Below are positions 1-9,474 of a DNA stretch of 64,000 nucleotides, in pieces. Within the stretch, counting starts at the first letter, position 1, and every line of letters begins with the position of its first letter. The position numbers were made by a program, and so were the translations under genes. The notes under the pieces are model-generated. The model was given only the letters and a program-made list of their open reading frames with translations. It was not told the origin of the DNA and ran no database searches. This stretch comes from JAJTFW01 sp046330075 (GTDB taxonomy: Bacteria > Bacteroidota > Bacteroidia > AKYH767-A > OLB10): contig JAXLTL010000007.1 of NCBI GenBank assembly GCA_046330075.1, positions 124,001-188,000 on the forward strand. The letters run 5' to 3'.

Positions 1-2325
1 GTCTTTCATCTTCTGCGCCGCCTGCTTCTGCTTTTTCATGGCGTCTTTCTTCTTGCCCTGACCTAACTGCTGATCGGATTGCTGCATATCTTCCTCGATC
101 GATTCCTGCTCCTGGTTGAAGTCTTTCAGGTCTTCGGAGTATTCGAGTTCTTCGTTTTTCTTTTCAATATCGTCCAGCTGCTTCTGTAAATCGTTGAACT
201 CCTTATTCAGTTCTTTCTGTTCTTCCTGAAGTTTGTCGCTCTTGCTGTCTTTCTGCTTCGACTTATCGGCCAGCTTTTCCTGGTCATCGGCGAGCTTTTC
301 AAGATTCTCAGCTGTCTCTTTCATCTTCTGCTCCAGCTCCATCTGCTTGAAAAGTTCCAGCGTGCGGTCGAGTTGCTTTTCGAGGTCTTTGTTGTCGAGC
401 TTCATTTGATTCATCATCTCCTGCAGCTTTTGTTTATCCACCTGTGCCATCAGCTTCTCCAGTTCTTCCATCATCTTTTTCATTTCGGGCGACATGAGCT
501 GATTGAAGAGTTCTTCGAGCTGCTTTTGTTTCTGCGCCAGCTCAGGATCGGTATTGCGGAGTTCGTTTTGCTGCTGTGTGTTCTGCTGTTGCTGTTTGGT
601 GATTTCTTCTACCTGCTTCTCCAGTTCTTTTTGCTGCTTGAGAATATCGTCAACTTTCTTCTTGTCTTCGTAATCGAGATTCTTTTTGTTGAGCAGATCT
701 TTATTGAGCGCGTTGAGATCTTTCTGCAGTTCTTTCGCCTTGCGGATGCTTTGGTTGAGATCGTCTTTCAGTGCTTTGTTTCGTTCTTCGTTTTCTTTGG
801 CGAGTTCCTGCAGACTTGGTGCTTTATAAACAGCAGAAACAGACCGGGCACTCTTGGCTCCGGTTACACCGTCGTTATCCCATACTTCAAAATAGTATTC
901 AATTTCGTCGCCGGCTTTGAGTCCGATGGCAGCCAGATCCCAGAAGTGGAAGAACTGATCCTGCGTTATACCTTTGTTAAGCGGAAGACCGGCAGCAATC
1001 ACTTCTTCGTTCACATCCTGTGCCTCCCGTTTCAGGAACCGGTAACGGAACTGGAGTTTACTCAGGCCGTAGTCGTCCTGTATTAAACCTCTGAAATAGA
1101 TACGTTGATAGGAGGCTGAATCGCGTTGTTCCTCCACCTGAATCATTGGAAACTGATCAGGAGTTACGTTGATGGTATATGCCACCGAATCTTTTGAGCG
1201 GAGGAAGGAGTTTCCGGTACTGATGGCATATCCGCCATTGTTCATCAAACGGCGGTGAATACTGAAATGATTGTCTTCGGCATCTTTCAGTACGTAGGTA
1301 CTGTCGTTAAACCGTATCTTGAGTTCAGTGGTGTTTTTTGTGCCGATGTTCCACGTAGCTTTTGTTCCTGAGGGTACAAGTAAATCACCGGTGTTGCGGA
1401 TCACTTCCTGTTTGCGGCCGAGATAAGCGGGATAGTCGAGGGTGACGCTGAAATCAACGAGTACCGGGTTTGGTACAGCTTTCAGCGTATAGTCATCAGA
1501 GTAAAAACCATCAGCCATCAGGCGGAATTCCGTATTACCCTGAACATTGCGGAAAGTGTACTTAAAACCGGTTAGATTTTCTTTTTCGAGACGAAATGTA
1601 TTGTTGCCGATTTCAACATATACTTCTGCCGGAATTTCCTTTCCTTCCATCTTCACGTCGATAGTGAAGTCATCGTATTGAATAACCTGCAGCTGATCCG
1701 CTTTGTCAACAATGAATTTAAAAGGGGCGGGTTTTGAGAATGGCTTACTATGCTCGAGGAGGCGTTTGGTGGAATCGGTAATGAGACTGGGTGCAGAAAA
1801 CAGTATGACGATTAACGCAAGTAACGGGAAAGCAGCCCAGGGCAGATATTTACGGTTATTCCGCAGATCGATGGCGGAGGTAAAAGGTATAGGACGCAGT
1901 TCCGCGCTCTTCTGGTTGATGGAAGCGTAGATAAGGTCGAGATGGTCGGTTTCGGCAGCAGCCTGTTCGTGAAGCTGCAGCGTGTTGAGCAGTTTATCCT
2001 TGATCGGACTGAAATGATCACCTACGATTTTTGCAGCATCTGTATGGGAAATGGTTTTCCCGAGTTTATAGAGCTTGAAGAGAGGAGTGAGCACCAGCTT
2101 CCAGAGGACGATCGCTGTAGAAGTGAGATATACATAGAAAAGAACCGAACGTATAGCAGGATTAAACCAGGCATATGACTCCAGTAGGGTAACGGCCAGA
2201 TAGAAACCAAGTAAAAGAGCGAAAGCATAAATACCTCCACGTATGAGCTGGTTGGTATAATACTTTCTGATGAAAGCGTCCAGCTTATTCAGCAACTCAC
2301 GGTAATTATTCTCAGCGGTGGACAT
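1..2325 (-). CDS. DUF4175-family membrane/coiled-coil protein, 3' end beyond window
   Basis: An open minus-strand frame runs from the ATG at 2325 to the window edge without a stop, giving 775 residues. The N-terminus begins MSTAENNYRELLNKLDAF and has two hydrophobic segments at about residues 30-50 and 58-80 and a third near 155-175. A beta-rich region follows, then a very long Gln/Lys/Glu-rich coiled coil that continues to the edge. This architecture matches the DUF4175 family of Bacteroidota, usually around 1100 residues, whose function is unknown; a role at the inner membrane is inferred from the topology. A perfect TAnnTTTG-type motif (TATCTTTG) lies a few bases upstream of the ATG on the minus strand, but I see no matching -33 box. 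The gene follows the methyltransferase gene after a 130-nt gap. Family call is fairly sure, function unknown. Confidence 0.85.
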   Translation of the reverse strand, partial: MSTAENNYRELLNKLDAFIRKYYTNQLIRGGIYAFALLLGFYLAVTLLESYAWFNPAIRSVLFYVYLTSTAIVLWKLVLTPLFKLYKLGKTISHTDAAKIVGDHFSPIKDKLLNTLQLHEQAAAETDHLDLIYASINQKSAELRPIPFTSAIDLRNNRKYLPWAAFPLLALIVILFSAPSLITDSTKRLLEHSKPFSKPAPFKFIVDKADQLQVIQYDDFTIDVKMEGKEIPAEVYVEIGNNTFRLEKENLTGFKYTFRNVQGNTEFRLMADGFYSDDYTLKAVPNPVLVDFSVTLDYPAYLGRKQEVIRNTGDLLVPSGTKATWNIGTKNTTELKIRFNDSTYVLKDAEDNHFSIHRRLMNNGGYAISTGNSFLRSKDSVAYTINVTPDQFPMIQVEEQRDSASYQRIYFRGLIQDDYGLSKLQFRYRFLKREAQDVNEEVIAAGLPLNKGITQDQFFHFWDLAAIGLKAGDEIEYYFEVWDNDGVTGAKSARSVSAVYKAPSLQELAKENEERNKALKDDLNQSIRKAKELQKDLNALNKDLLNKKNLDYEDKKKVDDILKQQKELEKQVEEITKQQQQNTQQQNELRNTDPELAQKQKQLEELFNQLMSPEMKKMMEELEKLMAQVDKQKLQEMMNQMKLDNKDLEKQLDRTLELFKQMELEQKMKETAENLEKLADDQEKLADKSKQKDSKSDKLQEEQKELNKEFNDLQKQLDDIEKKNEELEYSEDLKDFNQEQESIEEDMQQSDQQLGQGKKKDAMKKQKQAAQKMKD

Positions 2326-2455
2326 GTTACAAAGATAGGGAGGATATGACGGGAATAGGTATAACGGGGGTATAGATGTTAAATTGTACGTAATTCCACA
2401 GGTAAAGTTCGGTATTACAGATTGTATTTTCCCAATGGAAAATGTTAATCCGTTG

Positions 2456-3340
2456 TTAAGATGAAATCCGGCCTACTACTCCTAAAGGCAGCACAACCCC
2501 AGAGGTAGCTTGCAGATAAATCTCTCCGTACTCCGACTGTGCTTTCCGCTTCGGGAAATGTTCTTCGAGCAGATTACGGATGATGAGAGAAGAAAAACCT
2601 AAAGAATAGGTATTCAGCACCAGGAATGAATTTTCAGGTTCAAGAATTTCAGAAACGCCTTTCATCATTTCACTGATCATATCTTCCAGTTTCCAGCTTT
2701 CACCATTCGGACCATGGCCATAAGCAGGAGGATCAAGGATGATACCATGGTACTTTCGACCGCGTTTCACTTCGCGCTTCACAAATGTCAACGCATCTTC
2801 TACCAGCCAGCGGATACCATCGAGCCCGCTGAGTTCCATGTTTTCCTTCGCCCAGGTCACCACCTGCTTGATAGAATCGAGATGAGTGATATCAGCACCG
2901 GCACTTTTTGCAGCGATGGAAGCACCACCGGTATAAGCAAAGAGATTCAGTACCCGTGGTTGTTCCACGTTTTTCCTGATGGCACGAATCTGTTCATGAA
3001 TGAATTCCCAGTTGGTAGCCTGTTCAGGAAAAATGCCCACGTGTTTAAAGGAGGTGAGTCCGAGACGGAACACCAGTTCATCCTTCGGGTTGAATTTATA
3101 TTGGATCCGCCATTGATCCGGCATCTCCTTCAGCTTCTGCCAGGTGCCGGCCGAACTGCTTTTCGGAACAAAGCGGACATGGGCTTTTTTATCCCACTCC
3201 TTCACAGTCAATCGTTTCGACCAAACCGCCTGGGGTTCGGGGCGAATAGTAATGTACTTACCGAAACGCTCAAGTTTCTCAAAATCACCGCAATCGATCA
3301 GTTCGTAATCGCTGAATTTTTCTGGCGTTAATAACAGCAT
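2456..3340 (-). CDS. Class I SAM-dependent methyltransferase, RlmI-like
   Basis: This 294-residue protein has a Rossmann-type methyltransferase core. Motif I is LNLFAYTGGAS at residues 131-141, an acidic residue for SAM ribose follows at D155, and motif IV is DPPAYG at 203-208. The VGIFPEQ segment near 101-107 is typical of the COG1092/RlmI-like family of 23S rRNA (cytosine-C5) methyltransferases and relatives. The N-terminal about 90 residues are short compared with RlmI, which carries a PUA domain, so the exact substrate is open. DPPAYG also fits amino-group and C5-cytosine RNA methyltransferases. ATG start at 3340. It is the first gene transcribed leftward from the AT-rich intergenic region 3341-3990. 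Confidence 0.85.
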   Translation of the reverse strand: MLLLTPEKFSDYELIDCGDFEKLERFGKYITIRPEPQAVWSKRLTVKEWDKKAHVRFVPKSSSAGTWQKLKEMPDQWRIQYKFNPKDELVFRLGLTSFKHVGIFPEQATNWEFIHEQIRAIRKNVEQPRVLNLFAYTGGASIAAKSAGADITHLDSIKQVVTWAKENMELSGLDGIRWLVEDALTFVKREVKRGRKYHGIILDPPAYGHGPNGESWKLEDMISEMMKGVSEILEPENSFLVLNTYSLGFSSLIIRNLLEEHFPKRKAQSEYGEIYLQATSGVVLPLGVVGRISS

Positions 3341-4270
3341 TTTGTAAAAGTAACATATTCAATGAAGTGAGAGAATTAACAACAACACAGATTGTGCATA
3401 TCAGGTTAATTATCAAGAAATAACAACCTAAACAGAAAAGCATACACCGATCCTACCGTTTCAAAAAGAAGGATGCTCACAACCCTGTTAACAGCTATGT
3501 TAATAACGTAAAAACCTGTTCAAATTTAGGAGGTAATTTTATTTGGAATTGGAAAAGCTGACCGGCTTAATTAAAACCAACAGTAAACCAAATTTCTGAT
3601 CCCTGAACTAATGATCTTTATGCACTTTTTAATTCACCGGTTTCACTACTATTTCAACAGAAATCGATCAACACTCATTGATATTAACAACTGTGAATAA
3701 ACCTGAACGATTGGTGTTCTTCAATCATTTACATCGTTCATATCCTGAACTTTTTTGTGAATAAAGTCGGATAACTAATCCTATCAATAGTTCAGCCGAA
3801 AAAGAATACACAGAACTAACAGGCATATATTAACATATATATTATTTAAAAGAGATATATAATTAATAGGGAGTTTTAAAAAACCGCGAACGATCATTCC
3901 CGAAGATAAAAAGACGATTTTAAACAGAAAAGCGGTTTTCAATTACAAAAAAGCCCCTTGTTGCGGATTTTCCCCATAAAAGTACTTCAGGTTGTTCAAT
4001 GGCCGGGAAACCTAAGCCACTCAGTCGCCGCAGACATGCTTTTCCGCCCATCTCAGCCAGTATATCCGGTCAAGCTATGGAATGGGAGCCTCCGGCCGTT
4101 GCCACCCTCAGAACGGCTTATAATGATGATGGGCTAACCCGATCAGATATCAGCCTTACCCCATTCATTCCTGCTTTTCTAACTATAGGTCTTTTAACCT
4201 GCCCAACCTCATTCTTCACCACCATTCCACGTTCTGAATTAACCCCGCTGCGCGGAGCGATACGTCATCC

Positions 4271-4298
4271 TTAATTCTTAATTCTTAATTCTGCATTC
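4271..4298. repeat. 7-bp tandem repeat, TTAATTC-like
   Basis: Three exact copies of TTAATTC (4271-4291) are followed by a diverged copy TGCATTC (4292-4298) and a partial one. The run lies between two GC-rich inverted repeats, just upstream of the lipoprotein gene. It looks like slippage-derived intergenic sequence; no function is visible. Confidence 0.7.
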
Positions 4299-4305
4299 TG
4301 AATTT

Positions 4306-4327
4306 ATCCCGCTGCACGCAGCGGGAT
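4306..4327. repeat. Perfect hairpin, 9-bp arms
   Basis: The arms ATCCCGCTG and CAGCGGGAT pair perfectly around a 4-nt loop (CACG). There is no following T-run, so it is not a standard terminator. A related, imperfect GC-rich sequence lies about 60 nt upstream (4244-4260). It resembles a short dispersed palindromic repeat. Confidence 0.7.
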
Positions 4328-4365
4328 CCGTGCCAGTGGGTATACAAAATGCCAACTCCACGGCA

Positions 4366-4396
4366 TTGAGTCGCCCCGCCTGCCGCCCGACCTTTG
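4366..4396 (+). promoter_or_regulatory. Candidate Bacteroidota-type promoter for the lipoprotein gene
   Basis: TTG at 4366-4368 is separated by 20 nt from GACCTTTG at 4389-4396. The latter keeps the A and TTTG of the TAnnTTTG -7 element used by the Bacteroidota primary sigma factor. The start codon at 4426 lies 29 nt downstream, which leaves a short leader. One -7 base differs from consensus, so confidence is moderate. Confidence 0.4.
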
Positions 4397-4425
4397 TGCC
4401 AACATCCAGAAAATCTAACTTCATT

Positions 4426-5181
4426 ATGAAAAAACTTAGCTATGTACTCATGCTGGCCTTGCTGGCAGGCATTACTTCCTGTAAAAAAGACGACGAAACA
4501 ACTGACAATGGCGGAGGCGGATCAACGACCCCAACAGTAAACACAACTCCTACCTATAGCGATGCAGACGGCGTTTTAGCGGCGGTGTATACCAACAACT
4601 GGATTACCATGCCATTTGTGGGTACGATGAATATGCCGATTGGTACTGCTGTTGCAGCCTTCAGTTCTACAACCGGCGGATCAACGTATGTTGATGCTGG
4701 TGTTGTGAAATGTGAGGATAGTACACTTACCAAAAATTCCAGCAACGCTTATTACTTCAATCCCTCTATGTACAATCCGTACGGACTTTCGCTCGGCGGA
4801 AATGTTTCCTGGGATGTAGCAGGAAACGCATCCGTACCGGTGATCAACTATACTACCAGCGGTGTTATTCCTTCTGTTGATTCGATCAGCAACGGAACCA
4901 CAATCAATAAAAGCAACGCTTATACTCTTAGTGTAATGGGATCTATTTCAAATTCCGATTCTGTGATCTTCGTTGTGGCCGGACCAAGTGCCACATTAAT
5001 GGTGACACGTCCTGCCGGAACAACATCACATACGTTCAGCGCCACCGAGATGGGCACAATCGGATCCGGTTCCGGAGTAGTGGAGGTTGTACCTTATAAC
5101 TGGGAATCTACCACCATCAGCGGCAAGAAATTTTACTTCGTGAATGAAGCCGCAGCTACCAAACTTGTGACGATTAACTAA
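4426..5181 (+). CDS. Putative surface lipoprotein
   Basis: The 251-residue product starts MKKLSYVLMLALLAGITSC with a clear signal peptide and lipobox (ITSC). It is followed by KKDDE, the charged run after the lipid cysteine that marks lipoproteins exported to the cell surface in Bacteroidota. A Gly/Thr-rich linker then leads into a Ser/Thr/Asn-rich beta-strand-like body of about 200 residues with no domain that I recognise. I chose the ATG at 4426 over the upstream in-frame GTG at 4330 because only the former places the signal peptide at the N-terminus. A terminator lies 22 nt after the stop. Function unknown. Confidence 0.85.
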   Translation: MKKLSYVLMLALLAGITSCKKDDETTDNGGGGSTTPTVNTTPTYSDADGVLAAVYTNNWITMPFVGTMNMPIGTAVAAFSSTTGGSTYVDAGVVKCEDSTLTKNSSNAYYFNPSMYNPYGLSLGGNVSWDVAGNASVPVINYTTSGVIPSVDSISNGTTINKSNAYTLSVMGSISNSDSVIFVVAGPSATLMVTRPAGTTSHTFSATEMGTIGSGSGVVEVVPYNWESTTISGKKFYFVNEAAATKLVTIN

Positions 5182-5203
5182 TCAACCTAACCAGTCACGA
5201 AAG

Positions 5204-5227
5204 AGCCGGGAATTACCCGGCTTTTTT
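5204..5227. terminator. Intrinsic terminator between convergent genes
   Basis: The stem AGCCGGG / CCCGGCT (5204-5210, 5216-5222) with a 5-nt loop is followed by a T-run on the plus strand. It sits between the stop of the lipoprotein gene (5181) and the stop of the convergent minus-strand gene (5251). Confidence 0.85.
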
Positions 5228-5250
5228 CGTTGTATACCAAACGATATCAA

Positions 5251-6867
5251 CTAACGGACTACATTGATCCGTCCCTGATACGCATTTCCAAATTTATCAA
5301 AGAGGAGACAATAATAAAACCCGGGGGCAAGCGTCTGCAGATTTATCTGGCAGGACGTTCCGCTGAATATTTTTTGTAATTGTTTCCGCCCATTCACATC
5401 GAACAGGGTGAGTTGATAATCAGAAAACACAGGTGCTTCAATGGTACATGATTCTGCTGCAGGATTGGGATATACTTTTAAGGGAACAGGTTCGCCCAAC
5501 TCACTTACGCTTCCGTAAACACTAATACAGGTATCAACCGGTATAAGCTGTAATGTGCTTGATAAGAGCGAGGCTGCGTGATCTGTTCCTGCGGCACTGG
5601 ATGTAGGTGTATAAGATTGTTCAGAGATGTTTATCGGACTAACAAGTGAGCTGGAAGCAAAATAACAGAAGGTCGGTAAATAGCCGTTTGAATCTGTCTG
5701 AATAACCCCGATTTCTGAATCGAACCCAAATCCTGTGTTTTTTTGAGGATCCGGTGGAGGAGGAAGCACACCAAAGATCGGACCTCCGCCGGTTAAATGC
5801 CATTCATGATTAGCGGTCTCCAGTGCATCATATAATCGCAGGAAGGCCGTAAATGTCCACAACGGATTTCCTCCGGTATCTACTCTGGCTACAGAGGAAT
5901 AATAGTCCGTAAGACTGGTAACCAGATATCCTCCGGAAGATGCGTTCACCAATCTGTTTCCGTTAAATTCAATCTGACCAAAACCGGAACCACCTCCATT
6001 TAAATTTAGACCCTTGGTCCAGAGTATTCCTCCACTCTGATCTGTTCTGATAAAAATATTCTGAAATCCGCTTACTCCATAAATCAAATATCCATCTGCC
6101 AGCACATCCACTTCACTGCCGCTGGTGAAATTTCCCGTAGGTAGTTCATTGTACTTTTTAGCCCATTGTAATACTCCGTTTGCGTCCAGCTTCATCAGAA
6201 AAGCATAGGAGCTGAAGGGTGGAAAATCTTCATAATATCCGGTCACCACGCATCCTCCGTCGGGCGTTGACTTAATATCATGACAGAAGTTATAACTGTT
6301 TCCTCCTGTATACACATAAGACCATAGCAAGGTGCCGGTAACATCATACCGTGCTACCACCACTTCGCCGATGGTTCCTCCGGAAAACGGAATTCGTCTG
6401 CCGGCCGCTACAATACCTGAATCAGCCGTTTGGTCACAGGCGAAAAAATTTAAATGATATCCGCTGATATCAAGCCTCCTGGACCAAACCGGTTGTGCCT
6501 GTTTATTGGCCTTCATTACTAAGCCACCCAGTGTTGATGTGGTGGTATCATATGCTTCACCGACCGCGTAAAACATCGTATCGTTCAACGGCAACGCATC
6601 GAAGAAGGCCGTTTGAGGAGATACAAAAGGATCCCCCACATTAAATGAAGTATGATATTGTACATTCGCATCCGAGTCAGTGAGCATGATCATGCCCTCT
6701 CCGAAAATGCCTTCGCCAACATGCAAGAGGCTGCGGTCGGGCCAGGCAAATACCTGATGGACCGATGCATTTCCGGGAATTACTTTGCGATACAGCTGGG
6801 GGGAGGTTTGTGCATGGGCTACCCATACATTAAAAAGAACCAACAGAGAACAAATGTATTTTTTCAT
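5251..6867 (-). CDS. T9SS type A sorting-domain protein, beta-propeller-like repeats
   Basis: A 538-residue secreted protein with an N-terminal signal peptide ending in VAHA-Q. The body repeats units with the pattern 'D..G...W.......' alternating with 'DGG.VVTGY' (for example D-A-N-G-V-L-Q-W and P-D-G-G-C-V-V-T-G). This resembles delta-60/beta-propeller repeats seen in many Bacteroidota secreted proteins. The last about 75 residues (LKVYPNPA... to INVVR) are a type A C-terminal sorting domain, so export through T9SS and cell-surface attachment or release is expected. No catalytic motif is visible. Start at 6867 gives the signal peptide directly. It is divergent from the EPS operon that begins at 7050. 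Confidence 0.85.
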   Translation of the reverse strand: MKKYICSLLVLFNVWVAHAQTSPQLYRKVIPGNASVHQVFAWPDRSLLHVGEGIFGEGMIMLTDSDANVQYHTSFNVGDPFVSPQTAFFDALPLNDTMFYAVGEAYDTTTSTLGGLVMKANKQAQPVWSRRLDISGYHLNFFACDQTADSGIVAAGRRIPFSGGTIGEVVVARYDVTGTLLWSYVYTGGNSYNFCHDIKSTPDGGCVVTGYYEDFPPFSSYAFLMKLDANGVLQWAKKYNELPTGNFTSGSEVDVLADGYLIYGVSGFQNIFIRTDQSGGILWTKGLNLNGGGSGFGQIEFNGNRLVNASSGGYLVTSLTDYYSSVARVDTGGNPLWTFTAFLRLYDALETANHEWHLTGGGPIFGVLPPPPDPQKNTGFGFDSEIGVIQTDSNGYLPTFCYFASSSLVSPINISEQSYTPTSSAAGTDHAASLLSSTLQLIPVDTCISVYGSVSELGEPVPLKVYPNPAAESCTIEAPVFSDYQLTLFDVNGRKQLQKIFSGTSCQINLQTLAPGFYYCLLFDKFGNAYQGRINVVR

Positions 6868-7049
6868 AAACAGGAGATTTATACAATAAAAGTAAGAAAA
6901 GAGCGTTTCGGCCGGTTGTTTATGCCATTTTTTGACAAACCAGTGATAATTTGCCGGTTATCGGAAACCATTTCGGGTTGGTCCACCTGAAAAAACCCAT
7001 CGTTTTTTCCCGAAACCTTACATCGATCTTACACGTAGAAAGGTCATCT

Positions 7050-8165
7050 ATGAAGATCATACACCTGGTGTTAGGGAAAGCGAATCCGGAGCGGATGAAT
7101 GGAGTGAATAAGGTGGCACATCATCTTTCGATGAGCCAGCACGATCTCGGAATGGAAGTGGAGATCTGGGGCATTACCAAAACCCCGGATACTGCTGTTT
7201 ACCCGCGTCCCTTTCCAACGTTGCTGTACCGTGCCCAGCCTTTTTTCCGCGACCTCGACCCCAAGCTGCTGCATGCGTTTTCACGTCTTAAAAAAGATGC
7301 TGTGGTACATATTCACGGTGCCTTTATTTCTGATTTCTATAAAATTTCCCGCCTTCTTGTCGACCTTAAAATCCCCTATATCTATACGCCTCATGGTGCA
7401 TTTAACAAAGTGGCACTGGAGAAAAATAAATGGGTGAAAAAGGTGTACATCAACCGTTACGAAAAAACGATCCTGCGCGATGCGAAAAAGGTGCAGTTTC
7501 TCGGGCAAAGTGAGTTTGATCACATTGGTACCATCGTTCGCCTCCAGAATAAAATTGTAGTTCCCAACGGACAGGATTTTACAGAACTGGAGTTTGAATT
7601 CCATACCATGCAGCGGAAACATACACCGGTGTTTGGCTTTTGTGGCCGACTGGATACCTATTATAAAGGGCTTGACATGATGCTCGACGGTTTTGCATCT
7701 TATGTTTCACATGGCGGTTCCGGTGAATTATGGCTGATCGGAGATGGCAGCGACCGGCCTGCACTCGAAGCACAATGTAAAAAACTGAAGATTACCGACC
7801 GTGTTCATTTTATGGGTGCTCGTTACGGAAAAGATAAGCTGAACCGCATCGCCAATATGGATGTGTTTTGCCATCCCTCCCGGTCCGAAGGTTCGCCCAC
7901 CGCTGTGCTCGAAGCCGGCGCATTGGGCCTACCGCTTATAGTCAGCACAGCTACCAATGTAGGGGTGCAGGTAGAGCAACGGAAATGCGGGATCCATCTG
8001 CGTCAGAACAGCGCGCGCAGCATTGCGAAAGCCATGACAGAATTCGAAGAGATCTTCCGTCAGGATAAACACAAAAAACTGGGTGACAACGCCCGGACCA
8101 TGGTTGCCGAAGAGTTCAACTGGACGGCCATTGCCAAACGAATGATTGACCTGTATGCGGCCTGA
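7050..8165 (+). CDS. GT-B (GT4-like) glycosyltransferase, first gene of EPS operon
   Basis: The 371-residue product has a GT-B fold. The N-terminal domain carries MNGVNKVAHHLS and a nucleotide-free acceptor region with YTPHGAFN. The C-terminal nucleotide-sugar domain has VFGFCGRLDTYYKGLDMML and the GT4 E-x7-E-like motif in PSRSEGSPTAVLEAGALG. It should transfer a sugar from an NDP-sugar to a lipid-linked EPS intermediate on the cytoplasmic face; donor and acceptor are unknown. The ATG at 7050 is preceded by AAAGG and begins with the family-typical MKIIHLVLG, so I prefer it to upstream in-frame starts. It overlaps the next gene by 11 nt. Confidence 0.85.
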   Translation: MKIIHLVLGKANPERMNGVNKVAHHLSMSQHDLGMEVEIWGITKTPDTAVYPRPFPTLLYRAQPFFRDLDPKLLHAFSRLKKDAVVHIHGAFISDFYKISRLLVDLKIPYIYTPHGAFNKVALEKNKWVKKVYINRYEKTILRDAKKVQFLGQSEFDHIGTIVRLQNKIVVPNGQDFTELEFEFHTMQRKHTPVFGFCGRLDTYYKGLDMMLDGFASYVSHGGSGELWLIGDGSDRPALEAQCKKLKITDRVHFMGARYGKDKLNRIANMDVFCHPSRSEGSPTAVLEAGALGLPLIVSTATNVGVQVEQRKCGIHLRQNSARSIAKAMTEFEEIFRQDKHKKLGDNARTMVAEEFNWTAIAKRMIDLYAA

Positions 8166-9474
8166 AAACCAACAACGACCCGGACTGCTCACGCGTGAGC
8201 CGGCCAAAGGATACCGGACCTTTCTGGTGATCCTGCTGGCACTGCGTATCGTTTCATACTATATGCTGGGCGATTCGGTGGTGGTCGTACAAACCATCAA
8301 GGCCGGTCTTCGTATAGCCCTTACCGTTACTGTTGCTATCGCCATATTTGTTGAGTCAAGGCCTAAAAACAGGTTCTTCGGGCACATTAAAAACCCTTTG
8401 CCGGTTTGGCTCTATGGCTTATACCTCGGACTCGGAGCTGCGTCTTTGCTATGGACCACCGGATTTATGTCGAGCGTTCTGCAATGGCTCATGGATGCCG
8501 AAGGATTCGCCTTCGCTGCGCTTTATGTAGGATTGCTTGGAATGTACAACCGCCGTCACCCCGGCGGGTATTTCGCTTTGCATAAGATCATTGCACCGGC
8601 TGTGTTGCTCAACGGACTCGGTTTCTTTATCGGACTTTACATCGACCCCGACCATTTCTACCGTCTTACCCACGGAGGAGCGGTCAGCCGTTTGGGCGGA
8701 TTCATCATCAATCCCAATGAGCTGGGGATGTTACTTGTAGCCGGCATCGCCTGTTTCCTTCCGCTGATTCAGAAAGACGGTAAAATCCGTGTCAGCATTC
8801 TCCTGTATATCGGTTTTCTGACCCACCTTTTACTGCTCACCGGATCCAGGTCATCGTTCATCGGACTGGTGATGGTACTCATCGTATATGCCCTCACGGG
8901 ACAAAGCCGCTTACAGCGAACTATCGTTTTCGGTAGTGCTCTGGCGTTAGTGCCCTTGGCGGGCTGGTCGTTCTTCGTAAAGCAGGATCAGATCACCGAG
9001 CTCTTCACCCTCACGGGTCGTTTACCCTTCTGGCACGACCTCCTCACGTACAACTTTCCGCAGGAACCCTGGTTGGGATATGGCTACATGCGCATTGACT
9101 ATGCCGATAAATTTGAATCCATCAACGCCTATGCCGGAGCGATGACCCATAACACCTTCCTGCAGGTATTGCTGGGTCTCGGCCTTACCGGACTGATGGT
9201 GGTTTTGGTACAGCTCAGCGTATTTCTCTGGACACTACGCCGTGTGGCCGACTTTCCGACGCGCCGCATCGCCTGGCTGCTGCTGATTCCGCTTGTTGTA
9301 AACTCCTTCACCGAGTTCGGTATTTTCGGAGAAACCAACTATGGAATTCTGTTTTATCTCATGATTGTTTTCAGTGTTTCGGGAGAAACCCTTAGCGAAA
9401 GCCGCCGTATAAGGGAGACAACCCACCATGAAACCAAGCCCGGTATACCTTACCGACCTGCTTATTCTTCGTGA
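8155..9474 (+). CDS. O-antigen ligase/polymerase-like membrane protein
   Basis: The 439-residue protein has roughly ten or eleven hydrophobic segments and a large loop. The LLTGSRSSFIGL segment near residue 227 is typical of the O-antigen ligase (Wzy_C/WaaL) family; the periplasmic loop carries the WLGYGYMR segment. A role in polymerising EPS repeat units or ligating glycan at the periplasmic face is the family expectation; the two activities cannot be told apart from sequence. Start is the ATG at 8155, which overlaps the upstream stop; an in-frame TTG at 8146 is less likely. The 3' end overlaps the next gene by 47 nt, consistent with one operon. Confidence 0.8.
   Translation: MRPENQQRPGLLTREPAKGYRTFLVILLALRIVSYYMLGDSVVVVQTIKAGLRIALTVTVAIAIFVESRPKNRFFGHIKNPLPVWLYGLYLGLGAASLLWTTGFMSSVLQWLMDAEGFAFAALYVGLLGMYNRRHPGGYFALHKIIAPAVLLNGLGFFIGLYIDPDHFYRLTHGGAVSRLGGFIINPNELGMLLVAGIACFLPLIQKDGKIRVSILLYIGFLTHLLLLTGSRSSFIGLVMVLIVYALTGQSRLQRTIVFGSALALVPLAGWSFFVKQDQITELFTLTGRLPFWHDLLTYNFPQEPWLGYGYMRIDYADKFESINAYAGAMTHNTFLQVLLGLGLTGLMVVLVQLSVFLWTLRRVADFPTRRIAWLLLIPLVVNSFTEFGIFGETNYGILFYLMIVFSVSGETLSESRRIRETTHHETKPGIPYRPAYSS

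Larger units (their letters stand above)
3341..4425. other. Long AT-rich intergenic region with DnaA-box-like sites
   Basis: This 1085-nt stretch has no convincing gene. Its left two thirds (3341-3960) is markedly AT-rich. It contains two perfect matches to the consensus DnaA box TTATNCACA, read on the minus strand as TTATTCACA, at 3692-3700 and 3756-3764. There are one-mismatch versions at 3393-3401 and 3618-3626. An almost pure A/T segment lies at 3826-3873. The minus-strand genes leave leftward and the mostly plus-strand genes leave rightward. The right third (4240-4330) holds short tandem repeats and a hairpin. Replication-origin function is a hypothesis only (see findings). Confidence 0.6.

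Noticed and set aside
373..1086. 237-residue plus-strand frame rich in Leu/Phe
   Set aside because: It is the antisense of the Glu/Lys/Gln-rich coiled coil of the DUF4175 gene.
3999..4274. 91-residue open frame in the AT-rich intergenic region
   Set aside because: No signal, domain or coding-like pattern; it runs into the short tandem repeats and lacks a plausible leader.
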